Assembly: GCA_035632055.1 (NCBI GenBank)
Contig: DASQHO010000045.1
Span: 1 to 27,461 of the forward strand
Direction: 5' to 3'
Source: REEB95 sp035632055
Lineage (GTDB): Bacteria > Pseudomonadota > Alphaproteobacteria > ATCC43930 > CGMCC-115725
Length of the DNA: 27,461 nt
The first letter of the stretch is position 1; each line of letters opens with the position of its first letter. The notes under the pieces are model-generated. The model ran no database searches and was not told the DNA's origin. It worked only from the letters and a program-made list of their open reading frames with translations. The position numbers were made by a program, and so were the translations under genes. Of the stretch, positions 1 through 6,799 are shown piece after piece.

Positions 1-92
1 GGCTCCCGCATGAGCCAGCGCGCGAGGTTATAGGCCGCATCGAGATGCGGCAGGACCGAGCTTGCGAAATCACGACCACTTTCGTGCCCCAT
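1..92 (-). CDS. ECF-type RNA polymerase sigma factor, N-terminal fragment
   Basis: The window holds only the first 30 codons, read from an ATG at 92 and running off the left edge. Residues 9-29 (FASSVLPHLDAAYNLARWLMR) closely match the start of region 2 of ECF sigma-70 factors, where a PHLDAAYNLARWL-type helix is characteristic. Sigma factors of this class direct RNA polymerase to a small regulon, often of envelope or oxidative-stress genes. The gene is divergent from a metallophosphoesterase and a cupredoxin gene, which suggests these are targets. The ATG is chosen because it gives a usual-length N-terminus. The ribosome binding site is poor, so an upstream GTG or TTG in the same frame is possible. 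The missing C-terminus prevents a group assignment. Confidence 0.72.
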   Translation of the reverse strand, partial: MGHESGRDFASSVLPHLDAAYNLARWLMRE

Positions 93-210
93 ATCCTCGC
101 ACCCGGTCGCCCGCTGCCGGGCATCAGTATAGGCGGCGGCGGCGGCGGCGACGAATCCACCGTTCAACACGCCGCATATCGGCTCTACCCTGAGGAGACC
201 AGACCACGGC

Positions 211-264
211 GCGGTTTATTCACGGCGGCGTGAGAAAAAACTCGCATCGGCGCGAATAAAGCGC
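211..264. promoter_or_regulatory. Inverted TTTATTC/GAATAAA pair in divergent promoter region
   Basis: GCGGTTTATTC at 211-221 and GAATAAAGCGC at 254-264 are reverse complements at 10 of 11 positions, separated by 32 bases. They sit in the 227-base gap (93-319) between the divergent sigma factor and metallophosphoesterase genes. Each arm could be the -35 element of a promoter facing one gene, or the pair could be one operator. Nothing else in this gap was recognised apart from a GGAGA ribosome binding site at 309-313. Confidence 0.4.
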
Positions 265-319
265 CGGCGGCTTCGATCTATATCCGCGCCAGTCGTAACC
301 CCTGCCGCGGAGATCCACC

Positions 320-1273
320 ATGGACGACACCGTATTCGGCCGCGATTCCACCGCCTCCGGCGCCGCGTCTTCGCGCCGATCGCTGCTGCGCTGCATGGCC
401 TGGGCCGGCGCTGGCACCCTGTGGACGGTGGTCGGCGGCGTGCCGACACCATTCAGGCTCGCCACCAATGAGGCGCAAGCGGCGCCCGCCAGCGGCTTCG
501 CCTTCGTCCAGATCAGCGATTCGCATATTGGTTTCCACGGCGACGCCAATCCCGATCCGAACGGCACGCTGACTGCGGCGCTGCAGCGCATCACGACGCT
601 GCCGCAGAAGCCGGCGATGATCGTACACACCGGTGATGTCAGCCATTTGGCAAAGCCCGAGCAGTTTGATGCCGCCGAGCAGATGATGAAGACCGCGAAA
701 CTGCCGGTCCATTACATCCCCGGCGAGCACGACACCTTGGTCGACGATGGCAAGCCGTTCTTCGCGCGCTTCAATCCCGACGTCAAAACCGGCGGCTGGT
801 ACAGCTTCGACCAGGGCGGCGTGCATTTCGTCGCGCTGGTCAACGTCGTCGGCTTGCAGGCAAACGGCCAAGGCCATCTTGGCGACGAACAGATCGAGTG
901 GCTCGAGAAAGATTTGAACGGCCGCACTACCAGCACGCCCATCGTGGTGATGGCGCATATGCCGATGTGGTCGCTTTATCCGCAATGGGGCTGGGGCACC
1001 GACGACGCGGACAAGGCGATCGCCTATCTCAAGCGATTTGGTTCGGTCACGGTGCTCAACGGCCACATCCATCAGGTTGTGCAGAAGGTCGAGGGCCACG
1101 TCACGTTCCAAACCGCTCTGTCAACCGCCTACCCGCAGCCAACGGCCGGCCAAGGGCCGGGGCCGGGGCCGCTCAAGGTGCCGGCCGAGAAGCTGCGCAG
1201 CGTACTCGGCGTGCGCGAGATTTCGGTCACCGGCCACACCATGGCTCTGGCCGATACAACGCTCGGGACCTGA
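320..1273 (+). CDS. Tat-exported calcineurin-like metallophosphoesterase
   Basis: Protein of 317 residues. Residues 18-24 (SRRSLLR) form a twin-arginine motif, followed by a hydrophobic stretch and an AQA-type cleavage site near residue 54, so it is probably exported folded to the periplasm. The metallophosphoesterase motifs are in order: D67-x-H69, GD at 105-106, G-E-H-D at 135-138, H213, and GHxH at 248-251. Members hydrolyse phosphoesters with two metal ions; the substrate here is unknown. The usual GNHD motif reads GEHD, replacing the metal-bridging Asn with Glu. The start has a GGAGA ribosome binding site. The cupredoxin gene follows after 7 bases, so the two are probably co-transcribed. 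Confidence 0.88.
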   Translation: MDDTVFGRDSTASGAASSRRSLLRCMAWAGAGTLWTVVGGVPTPFRLATNEAQAAPASGFAFVQISDSHIGFHGDANPDPNGTLTAALQRITTLPQKPAMIVHTGDVSHLAKPEQFDAAEQMMKTAKLPVHYIPGEHDTLVDDGKPFFARFNPDVKTGGWYSFDQGGVHFVALVNVVGLQANGQGHLGDEQIEWLEKDLNGRTTSTPIVVMAHMPMWSLYPQWGWGTDDADKAIAYLKRFGSVTVLNGHIHQVVQKVEGHVTFQTALSTAYPQPTAGQGPGPGPLKVPAEKLRSVLGVREISVTGHTMALADTTLGT

Positions 1274-1280
1274 GGGCGCC

Positions 1281-1703
1281 ATGAAAAGGATTGCACACCG
1301 GCCGGTCGGCGCGGCGATGTTCGTCGCCGCTGTTGCCTTCGGCATCGCCAATCTGACGCCGGCGCGCGCGCAGTCGATGACCCATGACATGAGCAACATG
1401 GGCCATATGGCCGGCGCGATGCCGGCCGACGCGGCGATGCAAGCGGCGGGCCCCAACCAAGTCTTGATCAATAACTTCGCGTTCGGACCCGCGACGCTCA
1501 CGGTGAAAGCGGGAACCACCGTTACCTGGATCAACAAGGACGGCGACGCACATACTGTCACAGCCGCGGGTGCCAAGCCGCTGTTCGGATCGCAACCGCT
1601 GGACACCGGCGACACATTCTCGTTCACGTTCGAGAAGCCGGGCACCTACGCATATTTTTGCAAAATTCACCCGACGATGAAGGGCTCGGTGATCGTCCGG
1701 TAG
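1281..1703 (+). CDS. Periplasmic cupredoxin-domain copper protein
   Basis: Protein of 140 residues with a signal peptide ending at about residue 30 (ARA before QS). A Met/His-rich linker follows at about 33-53, then a single plastocyanin/azurin-like domain at about 58-140. The type I copper ligands are visible: H91, C127, H130 and M133, in the typical C-x2-H-x2-M arrangement. It probably binds one copper ion and transfers electrons or buffers copper in the periplasm. The Met/His-rich linker resembles copper-handling segments, though that role is inferred. The ATG at 1281 is chosen because the signal peptide begins there; the frame is open further upstream but overlaps the metallophosphoesterase gene. 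The two probably form one transcription unit. Confidence 0.9.
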   Translation: MKRIAHRPVGAAMFVAAVAFGIANLTPARAQSMTHDMSNMGHMAGAMPADAAMQAAGPNQVLINNFAFGPATLTVKAGTTVTWINKDGDAHTVTAAGAKPLFGSQPLDTGDTFSFTFEKPGTYAYFCKIHPTMKGSVIVR

Positions 1704-1827
1704 TCGCCGACATCGGGGTTATGTCCCTGAGCTAACAGGAAGTTCTCCGACGCGCTTGCGGCCGTGCGGCGGAAGGGCTAAACACGGCGCCTTCCAATCC
1801 CGCGCCACGAATTTAGACATCGCCTCG

Positions 1828-3723
1828 ATGGCCCAGACGGCCGCGCTCAACGGGCACCACCACCGCATGCGTCACCAGAATCTGTATCTGGGCGCGCTTG
1901 GCGTGGTGTACGGCGACATCGGCACCTCGCCGCTCTATACCGTCAAGCTGTGCTTCGTCGAGCTCGGCGGTGTGATTACGCACGCCAACGTCTATGGCGT
2001 GCTGTCGCTCCTCACCTGGGCGCTCATCGTCGTCGTCACGGTCAAGTACGTTTCGGTGATCATGCGCGCCGACAACCGCGGCGAAGGCGGCATCCTGGCG
2101 TTGACGGCGCTTGCGTTGCGCGCCGCCATCGGCCGGCCGAAGCTGCGCTGGTGGATTCTCGCCGCCGGCCTCCTTGGCGCGTCGTTGTTCTATGGTGACG
2201 GCGTGATCACGCCGGCAATTTCCGTGCTGAGTGCGGTCGAAGGCCTCAAGGTCGCCACGCCTCTATTCGACCCCTACGTCATTCCGATCACACTGCTGCT
2301 GCTGCTCGGTCTCTTCGCCATGCAGCGCCGCGGCACCGGCATGGTCGGCGGCCTGTTCGGCCCGATTCTCGTCGTTTGGTTCATCGTCATCGGCGTACTC
2401 GGCTTGATCGAGATCGTGCGCCAGCCGGGAATCCTGTGGGCGCTTGATCCGCTGTACGGCATTCGCCTGCTATTCGGCCACCCGCTGCGCGGATTCCTGC
2501 TGCTGGGTGCCGTGGTGCTGGTGTTCACCGGCTGTGAGACGCTCTACGCCGACATGGGCCATTTCGGACGCCGGCCGATCCGCACCGACTGGATGGTGTT
2601 CGTGTTTCCGGCGTTGATGCTTAACTATCTTGGCCAGGGCGCAATGCTGCTGGCGAATCCGGACGCGATCGAGAATCCGTTTTATCGGCTCGCGCCGAAT
2701 TGGGGACTATATCCGCTGGTGGTTCTGGCGGCCATCGCCACCGTGATCGCGTCGCAAGCGGTTATCTCGGGCGCGTTTTCGATGACGCGCCAGGCGGTGC
2801 AGCTCGGCTATTTGCCGCGTTTCCAGGTGCGTCACACTTCGGAAGACGAGATCGGCCAGGTGTTCGTGCCGCGCGTGAACTTGATGCTGTTCATCGCGGT
2901 CGTATTTCTGGTTCTCGGATTCAAGAGCTCGGACAATTTGGGTGCGGCTTACGGCATTGCCGTTACGGGCACCATGACGCTGACTACGGTGCTGGCGCTG
3001 GTCTATTCGGTCGGCGTTGCGCGCTGGAATCCGGTGCAGGCGACGCTGGTCTTTGGCTTTTTCCTGTGCGTCGACCTGCTGTTCTTCTCGGCCAACCTGC
3101 TCAAGTTCGTCGAAGGCGGCTGGTTTCCGCTCGCCGTCGGCCTTTGCATTTTCGTCATCATGTCGACCTGGATGCAAGGGCGCGATCGCCTCGCCACCCA
3201 GCGCGCCAAGGGCGCCCTGCCGCTGTCGACGTTCCTGGACACGATCAAACCCGGCCATCCCGAACGGGTGGACGGCACAGCAGTGTTTATGACCGCCAAT
3301 CCCGATTTGGTGCCCGCGGCGCTGCTGCACAATCTCAAGCACAACAAGGTGCTGCACCAGCGCGTCGTGCTGATGAAGATCGATACCTGCGACATTCCGC
3401 ATGTGCCCGACGATCAGCGGCTCGAGGTCAAGAACCTCGAACACAATTTTCACACCGTGACGGTGCGCTACGGCTTCCTCGACGAGCCCAATATTCCGCG
3501 CACGCTGGCACAGCTCCGGTTGATGCGCCTTAAATTCAACCTGATGGAGACGTCGTTCTTCATCGGCCGCGAGAAGGTCCTGGTCAGCGCCTCGACGCCG
3601 CGTTTCTGGCGCTGGCGGAAGCGGCTGTTCATCTTCCTGCAGGCCACCATGATCAACGCGACGGAATTCTTCCGTATTCCGTCGAACCGCGTGGTCGAGC
3701 TCGGCGGCCAGATCGAAATCTGA
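1828..3723 (+). CDS. kup: Kup-family low-affinity potassium transporter
   Basis: Protein of 631 residues, the usual Kup length. The family signature GDIGTSPLYT lies at residues 29-38, at the start of the first membrane helix. About twelve hydrophobic segments cover the first ~450 residues, and a hydrophilic cytoplasmic C-terminal domain follows. It takes up K+ with protons across the inner membrane. The frame is open from a TTG at 1756, but the ATG at 1828 gives the normal N-terminus and is preferred. Neither start has a strong ribosome binding site. A GGAAGG/CCTTCC hairpin (1771-1776 with 1790-1795) lies in the leader. The gene stands alone, 124 bases after the cupredoxin gene, and ends just before a palindromic repeat. 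Confidence 0.95.
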   Translation: MAQTAALNGHHHRMRHQNLYLGALGVVYGDIGTSPLYTVKLCFVELGGVITHANVYGVLSLLTWALIVVVTVKYVSVIMRADNRGEGGILALTALALRAAIGRPKLRWWILAAGLLGASLFYGDGVITPAISVLSAVEGLKVATPLFDPYVIPITLLLLLGLFAMQRRGTGMVGGLFGPILVVWFIVIGVLGLIEIVRQPGILWALDPLYGIRLLFGHPLRGFLLLGAVVLVFTGCETLYADMGHFGRRPIRTDWMVFVFPALMLNYLGQGAMLLANPDAIENPFYRLAPNWGLYPLVVLAAIATVIASQAVISGAFSMTRQAVQLGYLPRFQVRHTSEDEIGQVFVPRVNLMLFIAVVFLVLGFKSSDNLGAAYGIAVTGTMTLTTVLALVYSVGVARWNPVQATLVFGFFLCVDLLFFSANLLKFVEGGWFPLAVGLCIFVIMSTWMQGRDRLATQRAKGALPLSTFLDTIKPGHPERVDGTAVFMTANPDLVPAALLHNLKHNKVLHQRVVLMKIDTCDIPHVPDDQRLEVKNLEHNFHTVTVRYGFLDEPNIPRTLAQLRLMRLKFNLMETSFFIGREKVLVSASTPRFWRWRKRLFIFLQATMINATEFFRIPSNRVVELGGQIEI

Positions 3724-3739
3724 CGCGAACAATCCTCGC

Positions 3740-3815
3740 GTCACCTCCGCGAAAGCGGGGATCCAGAAATCAGATCTGAATGTTTGCCCTGGATTGCCGC
3801 TTGCGTGGGAATGGC
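3740..3815. repeat. Dispersed palindromic repeat element between convergent genes
   Basis: The left arm at 3740-3766 (containing CGCGAAAGCGGGGATCCAG) and the right arm at 3789-3815 (containing CTGGATTGCCGCTTGCG) are reverse complements at 19 of 27 positions, with a 22-base loop. The GCGAAAGCGGG-ATCCAG / CTGGATT-CCGCTT pattern resembles a palindromic repeat scattered in many copies through alphaproteobacterial genomes. It lies in the 101-base gap between the 3' ends of kup and the PAS gene. There it could fold as a hairpin and protect or terminate both transcripts. Only one copy is in this window, so its repetitive nature is from recall. Confidence 0.65.
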
Positions 3816-3824
3816 GTAAGTCGA

Positions 3825-4397
3825 TTACGCGACGTTGCGGCCGGCGATTCCGACGCGGCGTGCCGGCTGTTCGGACATGTCGACGATCGTGCGGTAACGC
3901 TCCTCGAACCGTGCGACGCCGTTCAGGTTGCGGATCTGCGGCGGAAACACTTCATCCGAACGAAAGGCGATGCCGGCCAGGGCGATCGCCGGCTCGAAGC
4001 CGCCTTTGGACAGCGGCAGCAGCAGGTGATGCGCTTCGAGCTCGCGATTGACGCCCCAGCGGAACGCGCTCACCGAATAGATCGGCGCCCGTTCGGCGAA
4101 GCAGGCATGGTGTAATTCACCGAGCGTCGCGAAATAGGGGCCAAGGCCTTCGTCGAGATATTTCGCCGTCGGCTCAAAACCCCAACGGCGCACGATGTTG
4201 GTGCCGACGACGCGGAACCGGATGCGGTTGCCGCGCTCAAGCAGGTCGCACAGGAGCAGATGCGGCAGCAACCGCGCGCCCATTTCGAGCGGATCGATAT
4301 CCTTGCGTTCGGGCATGAGGCGCTCGGCACCGCGCTTGTCGTTCCAGTAACGCAGCAGCGAGTCGAGCACTGGGTGGATCAACGCGTCGGTCAACAT
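3825..4397 (-). CDS. PAS-domain protein (PAS_5-like), unknown function
   Basis: Protein of 190 residues with no membrane segment and no output domain. The N-terminal half has features of the PAS_5 family common in Rhodospirillales: a short helical start with LLRYWNDKRG at about 15-24, then PERKDIDPLEMG at about 29-40, then LLLCDLL and FRVVGTNI strands. Such stand-alone PAS proteins are presumed sensors or partner-binding modules; ligand and partner are unknown. The promoter region holds two TTAACCAT motifs, which suggests control by the cell-cycle regulator CtrA (inference). The gene is monocistronic, convergent with kup, and lies downstream of hinT on the same strand but 170 bases away. Confidence 0.75.
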   Translation of the reverse strand: MLTDALIHPVLDSLLRYWNDKRGAERLMPERKDIDPLEMGARLLPHLLLCDLLERGNRIRFRVVGTNIVRRWGFEPTAKYLDEGLGPYFATLGELHHACFAERAPIYSVSAFRWGVNRELEAHHLLLPLSKGGFEPAIALAGIAFRSDEVFPPQIRNLNGVARFEERYRTIVDMSEQPARRVGIAGRNVA

Positions 4398-4437
4398 CGA
4401 ATCCTCGGTCCGTACCGTGGCGCTGATTAGACGTTTG

Positions 4438-4535
4438 TTATGGTTAATTTTCAGCTAAAGCGCGTAAAACTTTAGCGCAGACTGCGCCGGAAAACCGCAG
4501 ATTTCCTTGGTAAATACGCAGAATTTTATGGTTAA
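4438..4535 (-). promoter_or_regulatory. Two CtrA-type TTAACCAT motifs upstream of the PAS gene
   Basis: The ten bases TTATGGTTAA occur at 4438-4447 and again at 4526-4535. On the coding strand of the PAS gene each reads TTAACCATAA, which contains TTAACCAT, a known half-site for the alphaproteobacterial response regulator CtrA. The proximal copy is 41 bases upstream of the ATG at 4397, where a promoter would be expected. The region is AT-rich compared with its surroundings. Confidence 0.5.
4454..4487. repeat. Adjacent inverted repeats in hinT-PAS gap
   Basis: GCTAAAG at 4454-4460 pairs with CTTTAGC at 4470-4476 (9-base loop). Overlapping it, GCGCAG-A-CTGCGC at 4475-4487 is a near-perfect palindrome. 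They lie between the two TTAACCAT motifs. Neither is followed by a T-run, so they are more likely protein-binding sites or RNA structure than an intrinsic terminator. A further GGCGGC/GCCGCC pair overlaps the hinT stop codon (4548-4553 with 4563-4568), also without a T-run. Confidence 0.4.
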
Positions 4536-4567
4536 CGAAGCGCTTACGGCGGCTGCCAGAACGCCGC

Positions 4568-4930
4568 CTATTCGCGCGGCAACATGCGGCCGAGGCGTTT
4601 GCCGCCGAAAATATGGACGTGAAAATGCGGCACTTCCTGGCCAGCGTCGTCGCCGTGATTGGCCAGGATCCGGTAGCCGCTTTCAGCCAATCCAAGCTGA
4701 CGCGCGACCGCGCCGACCGCCGCGACGAACGCCGCCTGCTCGGCCGGTGGCGCTTTGGCGGCGAAATCGTCGAGCGATACATATTCGCCCTTGGGAACGA
4801 CCAGCACGTGGACCGGCGCCTGCGGCCGGATGTCGTTGAACGCCAGAACGTGCGCGTCTTCGTAAACCTTTTGACACGGAATCTCGCCGCGCAGGATGCG
4901 GGCGAAGATATTGTTGCGGTCGTACGTCAC
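4568..4930 (-). CDS. hinT: HIT-family purine nucleoside phosphoramidase (HinT-like)
   Basis: Protein of 120 residues, the standard HinT length. The histidine triad is HFHVH at residues 102-106, followed by IFGGKRLGRML near the end. The N-terminus NNIFARILRGEIPC at 6-19 is typical. The enzyme hydrolyses AMP-linked phosphoramidates and aminoacyl-adenylates in the cytoplasm. The GTG at 4930 is chosen as start because it lies 2 bases after the hisE stop and gives the usual N-terminus. The frame continues upstream, but that extension is basic, unlike the family, and overlaps hisE. It is probably translationally coupled to hisE; a hisE-hinT pair is common in this group of bacteria. Confidence 0.93.
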   Translation of the reverse strand: MTYDRNNIFARILRGEIPCQKVYEDAHVLAFNDIRPQAPVHVLVVPKGEYVSLDDFAAKAPPAEQAAFVAAVGAVARQLGLAESGYRILANHGDDAGQEVPHFHVHIFGGKRLGRMLPRE

Positions 4931-4932
4931 CG

Positions 4933-5265
4933 TCAGCCGCCGGTCCGTGATTGTTTTTCGGCGATGCCCGATCGGCCTTGGCGCGCCTCGAGTGCCCGCC
5001 AAACATCGGCCGGCGCGACTCCAACGTCGGCCCAGGCCACCAGCAGGTGATAGAGCAGATCGGCGCTTTCGGCGACGAGCCGCAGCCGGTCGCCTTTGAC
5101 CACTTCAATGCCGGCCTCGATCGCCTCTTCACCAAGCTTCTTGGCGATGACGCCTTTGCCTTCACGCAGCAACTTGGCGGTGTAGGAGCTGGCCGGATCG
5201 GCGCCGCGCCGCGCCGCGATCACAGCGAAAAGCCGGTCGAGAGTCGTGCCGTCGATGTCGTTCAT
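4933..5265 (-). CDS. hisE: Phosphoribosyl-ATP pyrophosphatase
   Basis: Protein of 110 residues. It shows the all-alpha MazG-like fold signature of HisE: KLLREGKGVIAKKLGEEAIE at about 31-50 (the EEAIE acidic metal-binding helix) and ESADLLYHLLV at about 67-77. It hydrolyses phosphoribosyl-ATP to phosphoribosyl-AMP, the second step of histidine synthesis. It is monofunctional; no hisI is in the window. The ATG at 5265 has GAGG about 8 bases upstream. It is separated from the rest of the his cluster by an oppositely oriented PadR gene, so it needs its own promoter in 5266-5417; I saw no convincing one on this strand. Confidence 0.93.
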   Translation of the reverse strand: MNDIDGTTLDRLFAVIAARRGADPASSYTAKLLREGKGVIAKKLGEEAIEAGIEVVKGDRLRLVAESADLLYHLLVAWADVGVAPADVWRALEARQGRSGIAEKQSRTGG

Positions 5266-5355
5266 GGCTTGCCTCGCAGGTCGTCGGCGATTTCTGACAG
5301 GTTTCGCCTCCATTGCAAGCCAGCCGCCGAATGCCTTTTCGCGGCCGCTCCGGCT

Positions 5356-5384
5356 TTGACTCATATATGCTAAAGATATATCAT
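5356..5384 (+). promoter_or_regulatory. Promoter and likely PadR operator
   Basis: TTGACT at 5356-5361 and TATCAT at 5379-5384 match the housekeeping sigma consensus at 5 of 6 positions each, with an ideal 17-base spacer. Within the spacer and -10 lies an inverted repeat, ATATAT at 5363-5368 and 5376-5381, separated by 7 bases. It is a conspicuous AT-rich island in a GC-rich genome. A repressor bound there would block its own promoter, consistent with autoregulation by the PadR protein. GGGAG at 5406-5410 is the ribosome binding site. Confidence 0.65.
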
Positions 5385-5417
5385 ACGACTGCTCGTACAT
5401 AAACAGGGAGTACTTAG

Positions 5418-6044
5418 ATGCGTTACGGATGTATGGGTTTCGGCCCCGGCGGCCGGCGATTCATGCGCCATCGTCACGGCTACGGCCGGTTCGGCTGGTG
5501 GATCGAGGAAGGCGTTGGCTTCGGTCCGCGTGGCGTCAGCGCCGGACGCAAGCTCGGCAGCAGCGAGTTGCAGATGCTCATCCTGGCGCTGCTCGAAGAA
5601 CAGCCGCGCCACGGCTACGACCTGATCAAGGAATTGACCGAACGGACCGGTGGCTTCTACGTGCCAAGTCCCGGCATGGTTTATCCGGCGCTGACCTATC
5701 TCGAAGAGCTCGGTCACGCCGCAGTCGAATCCGACGGCAACAAGAAGCTCTATCGCGTCACAGAAGCCGGCAAGGCCGCGCTCGATAAGAACCGCGAGAC
5801 GGTACGCGCGATGTTCGCGCAGTTCGAGCGTGTCGCCCGCAAAATGGACCGCATGCGCCGCTTCTTTGCCGGCGAGGCGATCGAGGAAGACGACCGGTCC
5901 GAGCTCCGAACTGCATGGCATGCGCTGCGGGCCGCTGTCCGCGAAACCCGCGAGGCTTCGCCCGAAGCGCAACAGCGCGTGCTCGACATCGTCAATCGCA
6001 CGACCGCCGAAATCCGCGCCGCGCTGACGCGCAAGGCCGGCTAA
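5418..6044 (+). CDS. PadR-family transcriptional regulator, YqjI-like
   Basis: Protein of 208 residues. The N-terminal ~40 residues are rich in Gly, Arg, His and aromatic residues and contain one Cys (MRYGCMGFGPGG; FMRHRHGYGRFG). The PadR winged-helix domain follows at about 45-120, with ELQMLILALLEEQPRHGYDL and the PSPGMVYPALTYLEELG motif, then a helical dimerisation tail. The layout resembles E. coli YqjI (NfeR), whose His-rich N-terminus senses nickel or iron and which represses a ferric reductase and itself. Metal sensing here is inferred. No obvious target lies nearby except its own promoter. The gene sits inside the his cluster on the opposite strand, and its TAA overlaps the hisF stop codon. 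Confidence 0.88.
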   Translation: MRYGCMGFGPGGRRFMRHRHGYGRFGWWIEEGVGFGPRGVSAGRKLGSSELQMLILALLEEQPRHGYDLIKELTERTGGFYVPSPGMVYPALTYLEELGHAAVESDGNKKLYRVTEAGKAALDKNRETVRAMFAQFERVARKMDRMRRFFAGEAIEEDDRSELRTAWHALRAAVRETREASPEAQQRVLDIVNRTTAEIRAALTRKAG

Positions 6045-6799
6045 CGGCGCACTGCGATTCCAGCGGCCGCCAGCGCCGCCTTGGCTTCGGTAACGCGGAA
6101 GGTGCCAAAGTGGAAGATTGACGCGGCGAGCACGGCGCTGGCATGGCCATCGCGCACGCCTTCGACCAGATGCGCGAGCGCGCCGACGCCGCCCGAAGCA
6201 ATCACCGGAATCGGTATGGCATCGGCGATCGCGCGGGTTAGCGGAATGTCGAAGCCGCGTTGGGTGCCGTCGCGGTCCATCGAAGTCAGCAAGATCTCGC
6301 CGGCACCTTCCGCCGCCATGTGCTTCGCCCATTCGACCGCGTCCAGGCCGGTGGCGCGGCGGCCACCGTGCGTGAAGACCTCCCATTTGCCGCCGCCGGC
6401 CTGCTTCGCGTCGATGGCGACGACGATGCACTGGCTACCGAATTTCTCGGCGGCCTCGCGCACCAGCTCGGGTCGCGCCACGGCGGCGGTGTTGATCGAG
6501 GCCTTGTCGGCGCCGGCCAGCAGCAGCTTCCGGATGTCCTCGACCGTGCGCACGCCGCCGCCGACGGTCAACGGCATGAAGCATTGCTCGGCCGTGCGCC
6601 GCACGACGTCGTAGAGAGTTTCCCGGTTTTCGGCCGAGGCGGTGATATCGAGGAAAGTCAACTCGTCGGCGCCCTCGGCGTCGTAGACCTTGGCCTGCTC
6701 GACCGGATCCCCGGCATCGACCAAATCTACGAAGTTGACGCCTTTGACGACGCGGCCGTCCTTGACGTCAAGACAGGGGATGACGCGAACCTTGAGCAT
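6041..6799 (-). CDS. hisF: Imidazole glycerol phosphate synthase, cyclase subunit
   Basis: Protein of 252 residues, a (beta/alpha)8 barrel of normal length. The catalytic aspartates are present: D11 in PCLDVKDG and D130 in VVAIDAKQ. Phosphate-binding loops are visible as TVGGGVR (78-84) and IASGGVG in the second half. With HisH it converts PRFAR and glutamine-derived ammonia to imidazole glycerol phosphate and AICAR. The ATG directly follows the hisA TAA with no gap, so translation is coupled. The stop codon overlaps the end of the convergent PadR gene. Confidence 0.97.
   Translation of the reverse strand: MLKVRVIPCLDVKDGRVVKGVNFVDLVDAGDPVEQAKVYDAEGADELTFLDITASAENRETLYDVVRRTAEQCFMPLTVGGGVRTVEDIRKLLLAGADKASINTAAVARPELVREAAEKFGSQCIVVAIDAKQAGGGKWEVFTHGGRRATGLDAVEWAKHMAAEGAGEILLTSMDRDGTQRGFDIPLTRAIADAIPIPVIASGGVGALAHLVEGVRDGHASAVLAASIFHFGTFRVTEAKAALAAAGIAVRR

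Noticed and set aside
125..150. GGC/GCG triplet run as a possible microsatellite
   Set aside because: Short run of GCC codons (polyalanine when read on the minus strand) just upstream of the sigma factor start; too short to call a repeat.
278..1111. Long minus-strand open frame over the metallophosphoesterase gene
   Set aside because: It mirrors a gene with clear motifs and a signal peptide. The translated product has no recognisable domain; long antisense frames are expected at this GC content.
2707..3744. 345-codon minus-strand frame opposite kup
   Set aside because: Antisense shadow of a conserved transporter gene, rich in His, Arg and Gln without motifs.
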